Position numbers and translations under genes: made by a program. From Toxonevra muliebris (lineage: Eukaryota; Arthropoda; Insecta; Diptera; Pallopteridae), in assembly GCA_963691655.1 (NCBI GenBank), contig OY829330.1, forward strand, positions 186,001 through 250,000: DNA of 64,000 nucleotides. The letters run 5' to 3'. Of the stretch, positions 46,747 through 56,342 are shown piece by piece. The notes under the pieces are model-generated. The model was not told the DNA's origin. It saw nothing but the letters and a program-made list of their open reading frames with translations, and ran no database searches. Every line of letters begins with the position of its first letter. The first letter of the stretch is position 1.

Positions 46747-47877
46747 AATTTTCTATTAGACCAATTTATGTATTGTTAACGAGATTATAATGACATGCTT
46801 TTTGGTCGAAATTTTCATACGCAAATAGTTAACTATTTCATACTTTTTTCCCAACGTTTCGGCGCAAATTTTAGGCCTTCTTCAGGGGGTTTTTATTTAT
46901 TTATCTGTTTTTTGAGAAAATTTACATATTTTTAAAAAACTATAATTATTACAAAGATATCTTAACATTTTAACACTTACAGTAAATATTATTTGTAAAA
47001 CATTCAGTCAAGTAATTAAATTAAATAAAATATAGTCCTTAATTCACAAAAGACAAAAAAACACGAAAAAAACTTTACAAAACACGTAACATTTTTTAAC
47101 GCCGAATATTATTGATTGCCACACTGTAGCTGCAGCTTATATTGTCTTTGTCTTCTTTGGTGTTCATCGTTTTTCTTAGTTTTTTCTATATATGTAGGCT
47201 CTCTAGTGTGTATCTTGTGCTCTCTCTTTTTTCTCTGTCCAGTATTTGTACTTGTTTAAAATTTGCAGTGTGGTGTTTTTCTAACATATGTTGTGCTAGT
47301 GCTGTTGTTGTTTTTTCCCTCTTTATGTCTGCCTGATGTTCCGCTATTCTGGTTCCAAAAGTCTTTTTGTTGTGCCTATGTATACAAGATTACATTTCTC
47401 GCTCTCATTCCCATTACAGCCGATCTCGTAAACAACATTGCATTGTTGCTCTTTTGTTGTTGGAGTTTTAGTGTTCGTAAAAATTGTGCTGACCGTGTGA
47501 TTGGGTCTGTGAGCGGATGTTGGGGTTTGTTGTTGTTTTATTATTGAGTGCAGTATTTTGCTTTCCGTTAGTGTTGGTATGTATGGAACTCCAAAATATT
47601 TTTTTGTGCTGCCAGATTTAAGTGATTTGTCAATTATTTGGGGGATTTTTGTGTTAAGTTTAAATACGTTATTTCTTATCAACGTATTTACTATTTGTAG
47701 TGGGTAGTCATTAATTTTGAGTATTGTTTTAATTTTGTTTATGTTGTCCTTGTGAAATTGTTTATCGCTTAAAGATAGTACCTTTGCTATTAAATTGTCT
47801 GCTGTGTTGATTTTTTGTGTGATTGGTTGTGTTGAAAAATAGTTTATTATTCGTCCTGATAAATAAATAAAAATCCC
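46747..47877 (-). pseudogene. Penelope-like element, inverted 5'-truncated copy
   Basis: On the minus strand it encodes the C-terminal third of the Penelope protein (from about 47860: INYFSTQPITQKTNTADNLI through YFGVPYIPTLTESK and the GIY-YIG motif NLVYIGTTKR). The 3' sequence and a terminal repeat with the ribozyme-like core follow. It lies head-to-head with the longer copy that starts at 47878. Penelope elements are known to insert as such inverted partial-plus-long arrangements. Confidence 0.88.
46857..46885 (-). ncRNA. Hammerhead-ribozyme-like core in Penelope terminal repeat (copy 1)
   Basis: On the minus strand CTGAAGA is followed by AGGCCTAAAATTTGCGCC and GAAAC. This matches the hammerhead CUGANGA / stem II / GAAA core, with stem II closed by GGC-GCC. 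Hammerhead motifs are documented in Penelope-like element terminal repeats. Stems I and III were not resolved by eye. Confidence 0.55.
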
Positions 47878-47907
47878 CTGAAGAAGGCCTAAAATTTGCG
47901 CCGAAAC
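47878..47907 (+). ncRNA. Hammerhead-ribozyme-like core (copy 2)
   Basis: CTGAAGA at 47878-47884, stem II GGC...GCC, GAAA at 47903-47906. It stands at the junction where the inverted partial copy meets the long copy, i.e. in the upstream terminal repeat of the plus-strand element. Confidence 0.55.
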
Positions 47908-48113
47908 GTTGGGAAAAAGTATGAAATAGTTAACTATTTGCGTAAGAAAATTTCGACCAAAAAGCCTGTCATTATAACCTCGTTAACAATACATAAATTG
48001 GTCTAATAGAAATTAAAAATATTAAATTATCGGAGGGCACACCGAAGTAAAATTAGCAACATCAATCTATTTATAATCAAAGTTTGAGTAAAATGAAATA
48101 GTTTTTTCAACAC
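47908..48113 (+). other. Penelope-like element 5' untranslated region
   Basis: Terminal-repeat sequence continues (AGTATGAAATAGTTAACTAT, AATTGGTCTAATAGAAATT) and leads to the ORF start at 48114. The same sequence, inverted, forms the left end of the partial copy. Confidence 0.6.
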
Positions 48114-50303
48114 ATGAAAATGAAATATAGCATTGAAACATGTATTAAACTAAAGAATTACTGCACACACAACAAAAAACTTATAAAACAAAAAGAAACA
48201 TTAAGATTCCTGTTAACATGCAAAAATTACGGAATCCTACCAAAACACGTTACAAACATGACATCAAAAGTCACACAAAACTTTACAGCTAATATATTAA
48301 ACAGAAAACTTGAGACAATAAGACACAATTTCCATATAAAAATACTAAATCTAGAAATAAAACAATGCAATATAAATATCCGAATAACACAAGAGAACAT
48401 AGATCAGACAGATCTTTGCATGAAAACTATACTAAACGTAGACGAATACAAAACCTTTGTACAATCCCAAATTCATATGTATAATTGCATAGCAACAACA
48501 ACAAAACAGACACAGTCGTCCAAATTGGAGGTACTAGTAAACCAACAAATAAATAATCTGTGTTTCACATATAATGAGAGTTGGTTCGTGAACACAACAG
48601 AGATAGTTTTCCCAATAACTAGTAAATGGTTTCTCTCATTGGGGAAGAAATTCGCTCTCCCCATTAGCACTAACAATTTTTCTCCAATCCGTATCCTAGC
48701 AGACGTAGAACAATGCATACAAAAGTTGCATGATGAACGGGAAAAGGAGGTTGCCAGATCTCAACTTGCAAACAAAACCGTGACGTATAACAAAAACATA
48801 AGGAATACACAACGTGAAATATTCATCATAAAAACATATCAAGAAACTCATAAATTTCTGCGAAAATATGGAAAAGAAATAATAATAACTAATGCAGACA
48901 AAAGAAATAAAACTGTGATTATATATAAAACGGACTATGAAAACAAAATGCTTAAATTATTGGAAGACAAGAACACATATAAAACAGTAAGAACGGACCC
49001 AACTGGGAAACTGCAAAGAACAAACAACAGCATTATAATTCACAAACCCGATATTCCACTAAGGCCGATCTCGTCATCGGTAAATGTACCATGCTATAAG
49101 TTAGCTAAATATATTGGTGGAATTCTGAAAAACGTAATATCTAAAGATTACAACATCAAAAACTCAACAGACTTTAAAAACAAACTAAAAACTATAACTT
49201 TGGACGACGACGAAATACTCATCTCTCTTGACGTGGTATCATTATTCACTAACATACCTACAAATCTTGCCATAAAAAATATTATGTTTTATATTATATT
49301 ATCATTATTCACTAACATACCTACAAATCTTGCCATAAAAAATTTTATGGCACAATGGGACAATATAAAAAATATCACAAGTATACCCAAAACGCAATTT
49401 TTAAAAATGCTTGACTTCTGTTTAAAGGACAATAACTATTTCGTATTTGGAAATAAAGTATACAACCAAACGTATGGCATGCCAATGGGCAACCCACTAT
49501 CGCCAACAATAGCTGACATAGTTCTTGACAACTTACTAGACCACGCAATAAAAGAGTTGAACAAAAAAGGAATAAAAATAAAGTTCATAGTTAAATACGT
49601 AGATGACATAATGGCAATAATTAATGGAAAAGATAAAGATGACATCATAAAAGAATTTAATAACTATCATAAAAAACTACAGTTCACAATGGAAATTGAA
49701 AAAGACAGCAAAATATCATATCTTGACACAAAATTATACAGACGAAATAAAAATATAGCTTTGAACTGGTACATGAAACCAACAGCATCAGGACGAATAA
49801 TAAACTATTTTTCAACACAACCAATCACACAAAAAACCAACACAGCAGACAATTTAATAGCAAAGGTACTATCTTTAAGCGATAAACAATTTCACAAGGA
49901 CAACATAAACAAAATTAAAACAATACTCAAAATTAATGACTACCCACTACAAATAGTAAATACGTTGATAAGAAATAACGTATTTAAACTTAACACAAAA
50001 ATCCCCCAAATAATTGACAAATCACTTAAATCTGGCAGCACAAAAAAATATTTTGGAGTTCCATACATACCAACACTAACGGAAAGCAAAATACTGCACT
50101 CAATAATAAAACAACAACAAACCACAACATCCGCTCACAGATCCAACCACACGCTCAGCACAATTTTTACGAACACTAAAACTCCAACAACAAAAGAGCA
50201 GCAATGCAATGTTGTTTACGAGATCGGCTGTAATGGGAATGAGAGCGAGAAATGTAATCTTGTATACATAGGCACAACAAAAAGACTTTTGGAACCAGAA
50301 TAG
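48114..50303 (+). CDS. Penelope-like element reverse transcriptase ORF
   Basis: 729 codons. An N-terminal K/N-rich region is followed by ITNADKRNKTVIIYKTDYEN, DIPLRPISSSVNVPCYKLAK, EILISLDVVSLFTNIPTNLA (motif A), YGMPMGNPLSPTIADIVLDN (motif B), FIVKYVDDIMAII (motif C, YVDD) and ISYLDTKLYR. These are characteristic of Penelope-type RT, related to telomerase. A 19-codon in-frame tandem duplication after motif A (SLFTNIPTNLAIKN twice, about 49244-49350) probably harms function. The frame ends RLLEPE at 50303 because one base is missing in a T run; the endonuclease continues in another frame. Length is close to the usual 700-850 residues once that is included. Confidence 0.92.
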   Translation: MKMKYSIETCIKLKNYCTHNKKLIKQKETLRFLLTCKNYGILPKHVTNMTSKVTQNFTANILNRKLETIRHNFHIKILNLEIKQCNINIRITQENIDQTDLCMKTILNVDEYKTFVQSQIHMYNCIATTTKQTQSSKLEVLVNQQINNLCFTYNESWFVNTTEIVFPITSKWFLSLGKKFALPISTNNFSPIRILADVEQCIQKLHDEREKEVARSQLANKTVTYNKNIRNTQREIFIIKTYQETHKFLRKYGKEIIITNADKRNKTVIIYKTDYENKMLKLLEDKNTYKTVRTDPTGKLQRTNNSIIIHKPDIPLRPISSSVNVPCYKLAKYIGGILKNVISKDYNIKNSTDFKNKLKTITLDDDEILISLDVVSLFTNIPTNLAIKNIMFYIILSLFTNIPTNLAIKNFMAQWDNIKNITSIPKTQFLKMLDFCLKDNNYFVFGNKVYNQTYGMPMGNPLSPTIADIVLDNLLDHAIKELNKKGIKIKFIVKYVDDIMAIINGKDKDDIIKEFNNYHKKLQFTMEIEKDSKISYLDTKLYRRNKNIALNWYMKPTASGRIINYFSTQPITQKTNTADNLIAKVLSLSDKQFHKDNINKIKTILKINDYPLQIVNTLIRNNVFKLNTKIPQIIDKSLKSGSTKKYFGVPYIPTLTESKILHSIIKQQQTTTSAHRSNHTLSTIFTNTKTPTTKEQQCNVVYEIGCNGNESEKCNLVYIGTTKRLLEPE

Positions 50304-50551
50304 CGGAACATCAGGCAGACATAAAGAGGGAAAAAACAACAACAGCACTAGCACAACATATGTTAGAAAAACACCACACTGCAAATTTTAAACAAGTACA
50401 AATACTGGACAGAAAAAAAAGAGAGAGCACAAGATACACACTAGAGAGCCTACATATACAGAAAAAACTAAGAAAAACGATGAACACCAAAGAAGACAAA
50501 GACAATATAAGCTGCAGCTACAGTGTGGCAATCAATAATATTCGGCGTTAA
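50210..50551 (+). pseudogene. Penelope GIY-YIG endonuclease, split by a frameshift
   Basis: The first half is in the RT frame (VVYEIGCNGNESEKCNLVYI, GTTKR). The second half is in the next frame from about 50285 (GTRIAEHQADIKREKTTTAL, AQHMLEKHHTANFKQVQILD, TLESLHIQKKL) to a stop at 50551. Together they form the GIY-YIG domain with its R..EH and the late Glu of TLES. The break is between AAAAGACTTTT and GGAACC. Confidence 0.85.
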
Positions 50552-50783
50552 AAAATGTTTTTTATTTTATTTAATTTAATTACTTGACTGAATGTTTTAC
50601 AAATAATATTTACTGTAAGTGTTAAAATGTTAAGATATCTTTGTAATAATTATAGTTTTTTAAAAATATGTAAATTTTCTCAAAAAACAGATAAATAAAT
50701 AAAAACCCCCTGAAGAAGGCCTAAAATTTGCGTCGAAACGTTGGGAAAAAAGTATGAAATAGTTAACTATTTGCGTATGAAAA
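50552..50783 (+). ncRNA. Penelope 3' region with third hammerhead-like core
   Basis: The 3' sequence ends in a terminal repeat with CTGAAGA at 50710-50716, stem II GGC...GTC (a G-U wobble variant of the other copies), and GAAA at 50735-50738, then AGTATGAAATAGTTAACTAT. The wobble substitution keeps pairing in stem II. Confidence 0.55.
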
Positions 50784-51032
50784 CTTTTTTTATTCAATTT
50801 TTTAAATTTTTTTTAATTTTTAATTATATTTGTTTATTTTTTTCACTAAATTTTTCTTTAATTTGATTTTGCTTTTATAATTTAAAATTAAAGTTAATTT
50901 AAAGTAAATTTTTTTTGTTTTTCGGTTCCTCGTTTTATTAAAAAATTTCATTTTAATTTTTGCGTTAATATTTTTTTTTAATTTTGCGTTATTTTTTTAT
51001 TATTATTTGTTATAGTTATTATTTTTACAAAC
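50784..51032. other. AT-rich remnant between Penelope-like element and right LTR of element A
   Basis: Long T/A-rich sequence without genes; presumably the interior of element A. Confidence 0.4.
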
Positions 51033-51585
51033 ATTTTAAATTTTTACTTTTGTTGTCTCACTAACTTGTAGCGATAGTGTTAGAATAATTTTTAGCCGGG
51101 TTACTCGCGTGTTTTTTTTTTATTTTAACTTTCGGGAATTTATTTTTCGGGTCGCGATCCTTGTGCGCGAATATAGAAGGGTTCATAAACCCATTAACCC
51201 AGGGAGTACCATTTTATCTTTATATTATTTTTTTTGTGGTCACTTTTTGGCAGTTGGTGTTAACTGCAGGTGACTATTTTGTTTGTGGAGTAGGCTTCTC
51301 CTACTATTAACTTTATTTTCTCTCCTTTCTTCTAAAATTTGTGAAAGTCCGTTTGTGTGCTCGTGAGCCCAGCAGGTTGTGCGGGTGAAATTTAATTTTA
51401 CATTTTGTAAAATTGTGTGGTAGCTCAGTATTGAGCTACACTTCTCCACTGAGATAGCTGGCAACGTAGGCTTTGTTATCCGGTTTCGTTTGTTTTAATT
51501 TTATATCGTTTGTAAAGTAGAGTCGCGGTAATTATTATCATTATTTTTTTTTATAAAATTTACAGAGGCGAAAGTGACGGTGACA
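51033..51585 (+). repeat. LTR element A, right LTR
   Basis: Partner of 34877-35490, ending AAAGTGACGGTGACA at 51585. It lacks about 60 bp present in the left LTR (jump at GAGCTACA to CTTCTCCACTG near 51440). Right after it the LINE2 coding sequence resumes. No matching target duplication could be found between the outer flanks of the two LTRs. Confidence 0.8.
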
Positions 51586-52006
51586 CGTCCTTGAGCCGTC
51601 TGGCTTGCGGATACAACTAAAACCGCAGTGTTCCTAACAGTATCTTCCTAAGCCTGGCCGACTCATTGACGCAATCTATGGATTCGCAAAAGTCTCGCCA
51701 CGAATTTCTCGTTGCAATAAAGATTGCTCTCTTGAAGTTGTTGAAACTGCATCGGTATACGTTCCAGTCTCTTTCTTCTCTACTTATTTTTGCTATATTA
51801 AACAGTCGACTTGTCTCATGTCGAAGCTGCCGAAGCTCTGTAGTCCACCAGCTTGCGTTTGGTTTCTTTTTGGCACGGTTTATCCGACACGAGATTTTGA
51901 ATGCCTTGTTCAACGTACTCGTAAGAAAGTCAACTGAGTTCTCTATGCATGTTCTGTCAGTGGCAAGATCGAAGTTCTTCGATCTTAGTCTTGATCGAAC
52001 ACTGTT
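51586..52006 (-). pseudogene. LINE2, 5' segment (endonuclease-RT linker)
   Basis: The minus strand reads LRSKNFDLATDRTCIENSVD, then KAFKISCRINRAKKKPNASW, WTTELRQLRHETSRLFNIAK, SWRDFCESIDCVNESARLRK. This is the typical linker between the endonuclease and reverse transcriptase of RNase H-bearing insect LINEs. It begins at a 12-bp target duplication (52007-52018), so LINE2 inserted as a 5'-truncated copy. Confidence 0.85.
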
Positions 52007-52018
52007 AGCGGTCGGCTA
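52007..52018. repeat. LINE2 target-site duplication, right copy
   Basis: AGCGGTCGGCTA, identical to 33638-33649 across 18.4 kb of intervening insertions. Confidence 0.8.
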
Positions 52019-52088
52019 CTATGATTTGTATTTTAAAAACAAATTAAACGATTCGCGGCTAATTTGCCGCGGCGCGCCCTCCGAAAGG
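52019..52088. mobile_element. TTAA-targeting MITE, right part (split element)
   Basis: Ends GCGGCGCGCCCTCCGAAAGG followed by TTAA (52089-52092), the inverse of the left end at 33237 with one mismatch in 17. It completes the MITE opened by LINE2. Confidence 0.75.
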
Positions 52089-52092
52089 TTAA

Positions 52093-52680
52093 ATATTTCA
52101 CTTTCTTCTTAAGGTCTTTTTGCAGCTGACGGAAGGCAGTCCAGTCCGCTTCCAACCGAGATTTAAGGGCTCGATTCAAAAGCTTCCTGGAGTTTTTCCT
52201 TAGTTTCGAAAGCTCAGCGTTCCACCAAGGAACCGCCTTACCTTGTCTACTCCTACGTTCCGAACACACCATCTCATAGCAATCAACCAAGAGTCGCCCT
52301 AATGTATTAGAGGCTTCCTCGATTGACTCTATTGTCCGGAGTTTAGGAACGTCGCGAATTCTTTTTTCACCCAGCTCACAGAATCGTGTCCAATCCGTTT
52401 TTCGAGGATTTCGGCCGGTAGGAATAAATTCTAGCCCAGCTGCAAGCCGAAACTCTTTGTAACGGTATCATCTCCGAAAGGAGTCATCTCTAAGAACTCG
52501 CTATCCGGTGATTTGATCAGCCACAATACTGTTTGATAGTGTCTGATCAATCACCTCCTGTCTCCTACTAGTAACAAAAGCCGGGCTGGTGCCAACATAT
52601 TGAATTACCAGTCGGGATGACAGAATGATATCCAACAGCTTATTCCCCCTGAAGTTACACTTAAAAATATCCTCCTTTCG
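52093..52680 (-). pseudogene. LINE1, 5' segment (endonuclease end and linker)
   Basis: Minus-strand frames read RGNKLLDIILSSRLVIQYVG, TSPAFVTSRRQEVIDQTLSN (apurinic endonuclease C-terminal motifs), then FIPTGRNPRKTDWTRFCELG and RSRQGKAVPWWNAELSKLRK up to KKKVKYLT. There the TTAA MITE interrupts it; the protein resumes at 33232. The 5' end is truncated near 52680. Frameshifts near 52440 and 52290. Confidence 0.85.
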
Positions 52681-53294
52681 ATGTTATAACAGCAGCCCTT
52701 ATTTTGTGCATCCTTTCAAATACAGATAATGTTCTACCTACTTTTTTATATAGAGAAACACACAAAAATAATGGAAAATGAAAAGCTTGAGAGAATTATT
52801 GCACTACAAAGATGTAGCACGCGGTATTTAATATTGTGATGTGACTCTGTTTTTAGTGTATTTTTAGCAATAAGCAATACCTCGATGGACAAATATTTCA
52901 ACATGCTAATATTGAAAAATAATAAAAAATCTGCTACTCATAATTTGTACATTTGTATAAAGGTCTATTACTCTTCCAAAAAAATTTTGAAACCGGTTGA
53001 AAAATAGCGGAGTTATGACTTATCATAGACAAGAACCTTGCAAATAACGAAAACTATAGTCAATTCAGCAAATTCAACACCAGATTCGTGCACAGCGACC
53101 CCAAAACTCAAAGAAACAATACTTTGGTGAAGGACGCAGACATTTTTCAAAAAAATTTTACTTGTCTTATCCATTATTTTGATAATTGTACACATATCGT
53201 TAGGAGGGCCTGCTTGTATTTACGCCGACTTTTCGGGGGATAGTTCTGAGATCATAATGTACTCAAATATATGCATTTGTAGGTAAATACTTAC
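52681..53294 (-). other. Intron 2 sequence next to the exon 2 donor
   Basis: No gene or TE motif recognised. It ends at the donor GTAAGTAT (53294 downward). Confidence 0.5.
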
Positions 53295-53488
53295 TTTGAA
53301 TATTGCTTTCAATGTACGTCTTTGCAAATCTGTAAATACCAGCCGTGGCTTCTTTGGTTGTGACATATGCTCAATATGTGGTTCATCCTTACGGCGGCAA
53401 ACAGACACAGTACCACCACCCGCAGCACCAACGCCAACACTTGCTCCTCCTCCTCCACCACCACTATTTCTACCACTTCCATTTGCAC
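53295..53488 (-). CDS. onecut: onecut coding exon 2: start of homeodomain
   Basis: 194 bp. It is bounded by an acceptor (TCATCTCTTGTAG, AG at 53490-53489) and a donor (AAA then GTAAGTAT). It encodes a Gly/Ala-rich linker (ANGSGRNSGGGGGGASVGVG), then CRRKDEPHIEHMSQPKKPRL and VFTDLQRRTLKAIFK, the homeodomain N-terminal arm and helix 1. It enters in phase 1 (its first two bases GT complete the Gly codon begun in exon 1) and leaves in phase 0, both matching the adjoining exons. Confidence 0.93.
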
Positions 53489-53623
53489 CTACAAGAGATG
53501 AAGTATGTGGTGTTTTTAGTTCAAGTACAACTAGTTATTAAAGAAAAATAAAGGAAAAATTCATGTCAAGAGTTAAATCAAAAATCGTTAGTTAACATTA
53601 AGTAGTTTTTTGCTAACACTTAC
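53489..53623 (-). other. onecut: onecut intron 1 (135 bp)
   Basis: Donor GTAAGTGTTAG at 53623 downward and acceptor TTGTAG ending at 53489. It joins the linker after the CUT domain to the homeodomain exon. Confidence 0.9.
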
Positions 53624-56342
53624 CGTTACTGTTTCCACCACTACCACCCCCACCACGTTGAGGTATTTGTGCTGCTGCCATGCGCAAGGCTGACATGCGT
53701 TGAAATTCAGGCTCTTGCAACCATTTGAACATACGTCGAAAAGTTTCACGTCCAGATTTTAGTTTTGACCATGGTTTTGGATTTCGTAGCAAATCGGAGA
53801 GGGTACCCTGTGAACGACAGAGTACGCGCTGAGCGAATATTGCTTGTGGTATGCTGTAACGTTTAAGTTCTGCTGATATGCGGTGCGCAAGCTCTTTAGT
53901 ATTTATCTCTTCCAAGTCGCCTCCAATACCATTACCACAATTGGTAATGCCTGAAGTACCACCACCCCCTCCACTACTCCCGCTACCGCTATTTGAGTTA
54001 TTATTGGTGTTTACAACCGTATTACTGCCCGACACGTGTGTTATATTCAATTGCAATTGTTGTTGTTGCTGGTGGCTAATATTGCACATATTTGTGAAGT
54101 TGCCGACAACATTACTAAGACGTATGCAGTTGTTGTTCAAGCTAATGTTTAAATTGCAGTCGCTAGTGACTGAATGTGATTTAATATTTTGCTGTCCCAC
54201 TAATTGCAACTCCTGCTGCGCAAGACGAGTACTAGTTAAATTGGTTGCGTTAATCTGCTGTTGTTGTTGCTGCTCTTGGTGATGCTGATTTTGGTGCTGC
54301 TGCTGCTGATGTATAGTCAACAACGTGGTTGCCGTGCCAATATCAGTGGGTGGAGGCGATGGTGTTAGAGAAACTACAACAGCACCATGCTGCAATGTTG
54401 ATATATCAACAATGCCACTACTCGCATTTGTCAACGATGCAGCCGATAATGTAGCCATTGTGCTATTTATGGGAGGTAGTGACGAAATTGATTGATTCAT
54501 AATGCTGCAACCGCCGGGAGAATGTATCGAAACTGAACCCGCCGATACTGAATGCGGACTTAGTGCTGGGCTATGTTGAAGTTGCAATTGTGAATTACGC
54601 CCGTCTGAATGGCAGGATGATGATGGCGGCGTTGTTGTCACAATTAGATCACTTTGATGTGTACCGTAAGGGGATTCGTAACCGGTGACGACATTCTCGC
54701 CCACAACTGTGCCATTGCCATCAATTGCTGCTGGCGACAGGCATATGACTTGTTTCTGTGGTGTTGCTTGATGTGATTTCATATTTGTTGTACTACTGCT
54801 TGTAGCCTTGCATGCCGATGACAATGGTGGTGACTGTAATTCTGTCGAATGACTGTACGCTGATTGTGGTGAGAGTGCACCACAATGACTTGGTGATGCA
54901 GTATGTAATTCACATGCCACAACCATTCCCGATAATGTATGCGAAGGTGAGTTGGCATAGTTATGTGGAGGCGACATAGACATACCCATTGATGGCAGCT
55001 TATCATATGATGAATAAGGTGATTGCACACTGCTAAGGCTACTTAAACTTAATCCACCAAGGCTGCTTTGATGTGGCATAACAGTAAACGATCCAACACC
55101 GCCAGATGATGAGTTACTATTGCTACCGGTGCCACCGCCACTGCCACTGCCGCTAACCCCACCACCACTTAAGTGACTGCCAGTTATGTGGCCGCCATAG
55201 GCAAACTTATCTGACATCGTGGATATAGGCGGCAAAGGCTGCAAGGGTGTAAGTGTGGCGTACGATGATGTTGGACTAAATCCAGGTGGTGACATGCGTT
55301 CATTTACTACAGACGTTAGTGTTTGGTAGGTGGTAGGCTCTAGTGAATTATCCCCCACTACTCCAACAACTCCCAATTCTGGACTCAACAATTGCGTCGT
55401 TGAGTCACGTGAGTCCTCGTGTGGCTGAACAATAACTGACAGAGCTTCATGGTGTGGCGTATGATGATGACTTGAATGATTTGAGTCCGCATGTGAGTGA
55501 TGATGATGATTATGATGACGTTGATGGTGGTGCGAGGACTGCTGCTGATGATGATGGTGGTGTGAATGCTGTTGCTGATTGCAGTAGTGCTGCTGCTGTT
55601 GAGTATGTTGATGATGATGCTGATTCAATGTTACTTCCACTGCATCCGACGACAAATCATCCATAACACCAACATTCGATACATCAATGCTATTGGACGT
55701 GCTATGTGTATGATTATCACCACAGATTCCACTGCTGCTGCTATTGTTGTTGTTATTATGGTTAACAATAACAAGCCTATGTTCCTGCTTTACGGCAATA
55801 ATATGCCCTGCTGTTGAACTGGATGAAGAGCCCACAGATAGTGCATCTAATGTAACATCCGATCCAACAAAGTCGACAGGGCTACTTGCGCTTAAACGAG
55901 GATGTTGGTGGTGTTGATGAGTCTGCTGCTGCTGAAGGTGCCGCTGATGATGATGCCCATTTGTAGAGACTTGCAATAGTTGTTGGTGATGTTGATTATA
56001 GTTATTATGATGATGCTGATGATTTTGCGATGATGGTTGATATAATGATTGTACAGGGCTATGACTAAGACCGTCAATAATTGTGCGCACCATTACCACG
56101 GAACCAACAGCATCAACATCTGCAACAGTGCCATTGCTCGTCGAAAAGACATGATGTGCAACGACGTCGTTCTCATCTCGCGATGGCGTACGCTCCACCA
56201 GTGATGAACTAACCGATCCTGAATGACCAGTTATGATTTCGCTTGTATCATCAACCAGGTGGCTGGCAAGTGTTTGATGTTCGATGATTTCACTGATTGA
56301 TTCCATGCTCATTTTAATAATTGAATTACGTAAGTTTTTCAT
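53624..56342 (-). CDS. onecut: onecut coding exon 1: N-terminal regulatory region and CUT domain
   Basis: 906 codons plus one base. onecut is a sequence-specific DNA-binding transcription factor, used in fly neurons and the eye. The single CUT domain is at about residues 811-891 (EEINTKELAHRISAELKRYS, IPQAIFAQRVLCRSQGTLSD, LLRNPKPWSKLKSGRETFRR, MFKWLQEPEFQRM). Upstream is long low-complexity sequence: His/Gln runs (about residues 240-300), Gly/Ser runs and a Ser/Pro-rich section (about 340-520). The start could be Met1 (56342), Met11 (56312, good AAAATG context) or Met13 (56306; MESISEIIEHQTLASHLVDD); the two later ones look more natural, because the first ten residues are not obviously conserved-looking. 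It ends at donor G|GTAAGT. The first 26 or so codons also exist in a downstream duplicate (57370-57449). Confidence 0.95.

Larger units (their letters stand above)
31050..53294 (-). other. onecut: onecut intron 2 (22,245 bp), filled by nested TEs
   Basis: The donor GTAAGTAT starts at 53294 and the acceptor AG is at 31051-31050. The intron interrupts the homeodomain between ...TLKAIFK and ETKRPSK. Nearly all of its length is accounted for by insertions listed below; only about 31050-32150 and 52690-53294 look like plain intron sequence. Splicing across it is inferred from exact phase agreement and protein continuity. Confidence 0.9.

Noticed and set aside
49436..50505. Minus-strand frames across the Penelope ORF
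   Set aside because: Shadow frames of the RT/endonuclease ORF. The same frames appear on the plus strand in the inverted copy for the same reason.
53878..55817. Plus-strand open frames opposite onecut exon 1 (53878-54282, 55454-55666, 55566-55817)
   Set aside because: Antisense shadows of CAG/CAT/GGT repeat-rich coding sequence; C/V/L-rich artefact peptides.
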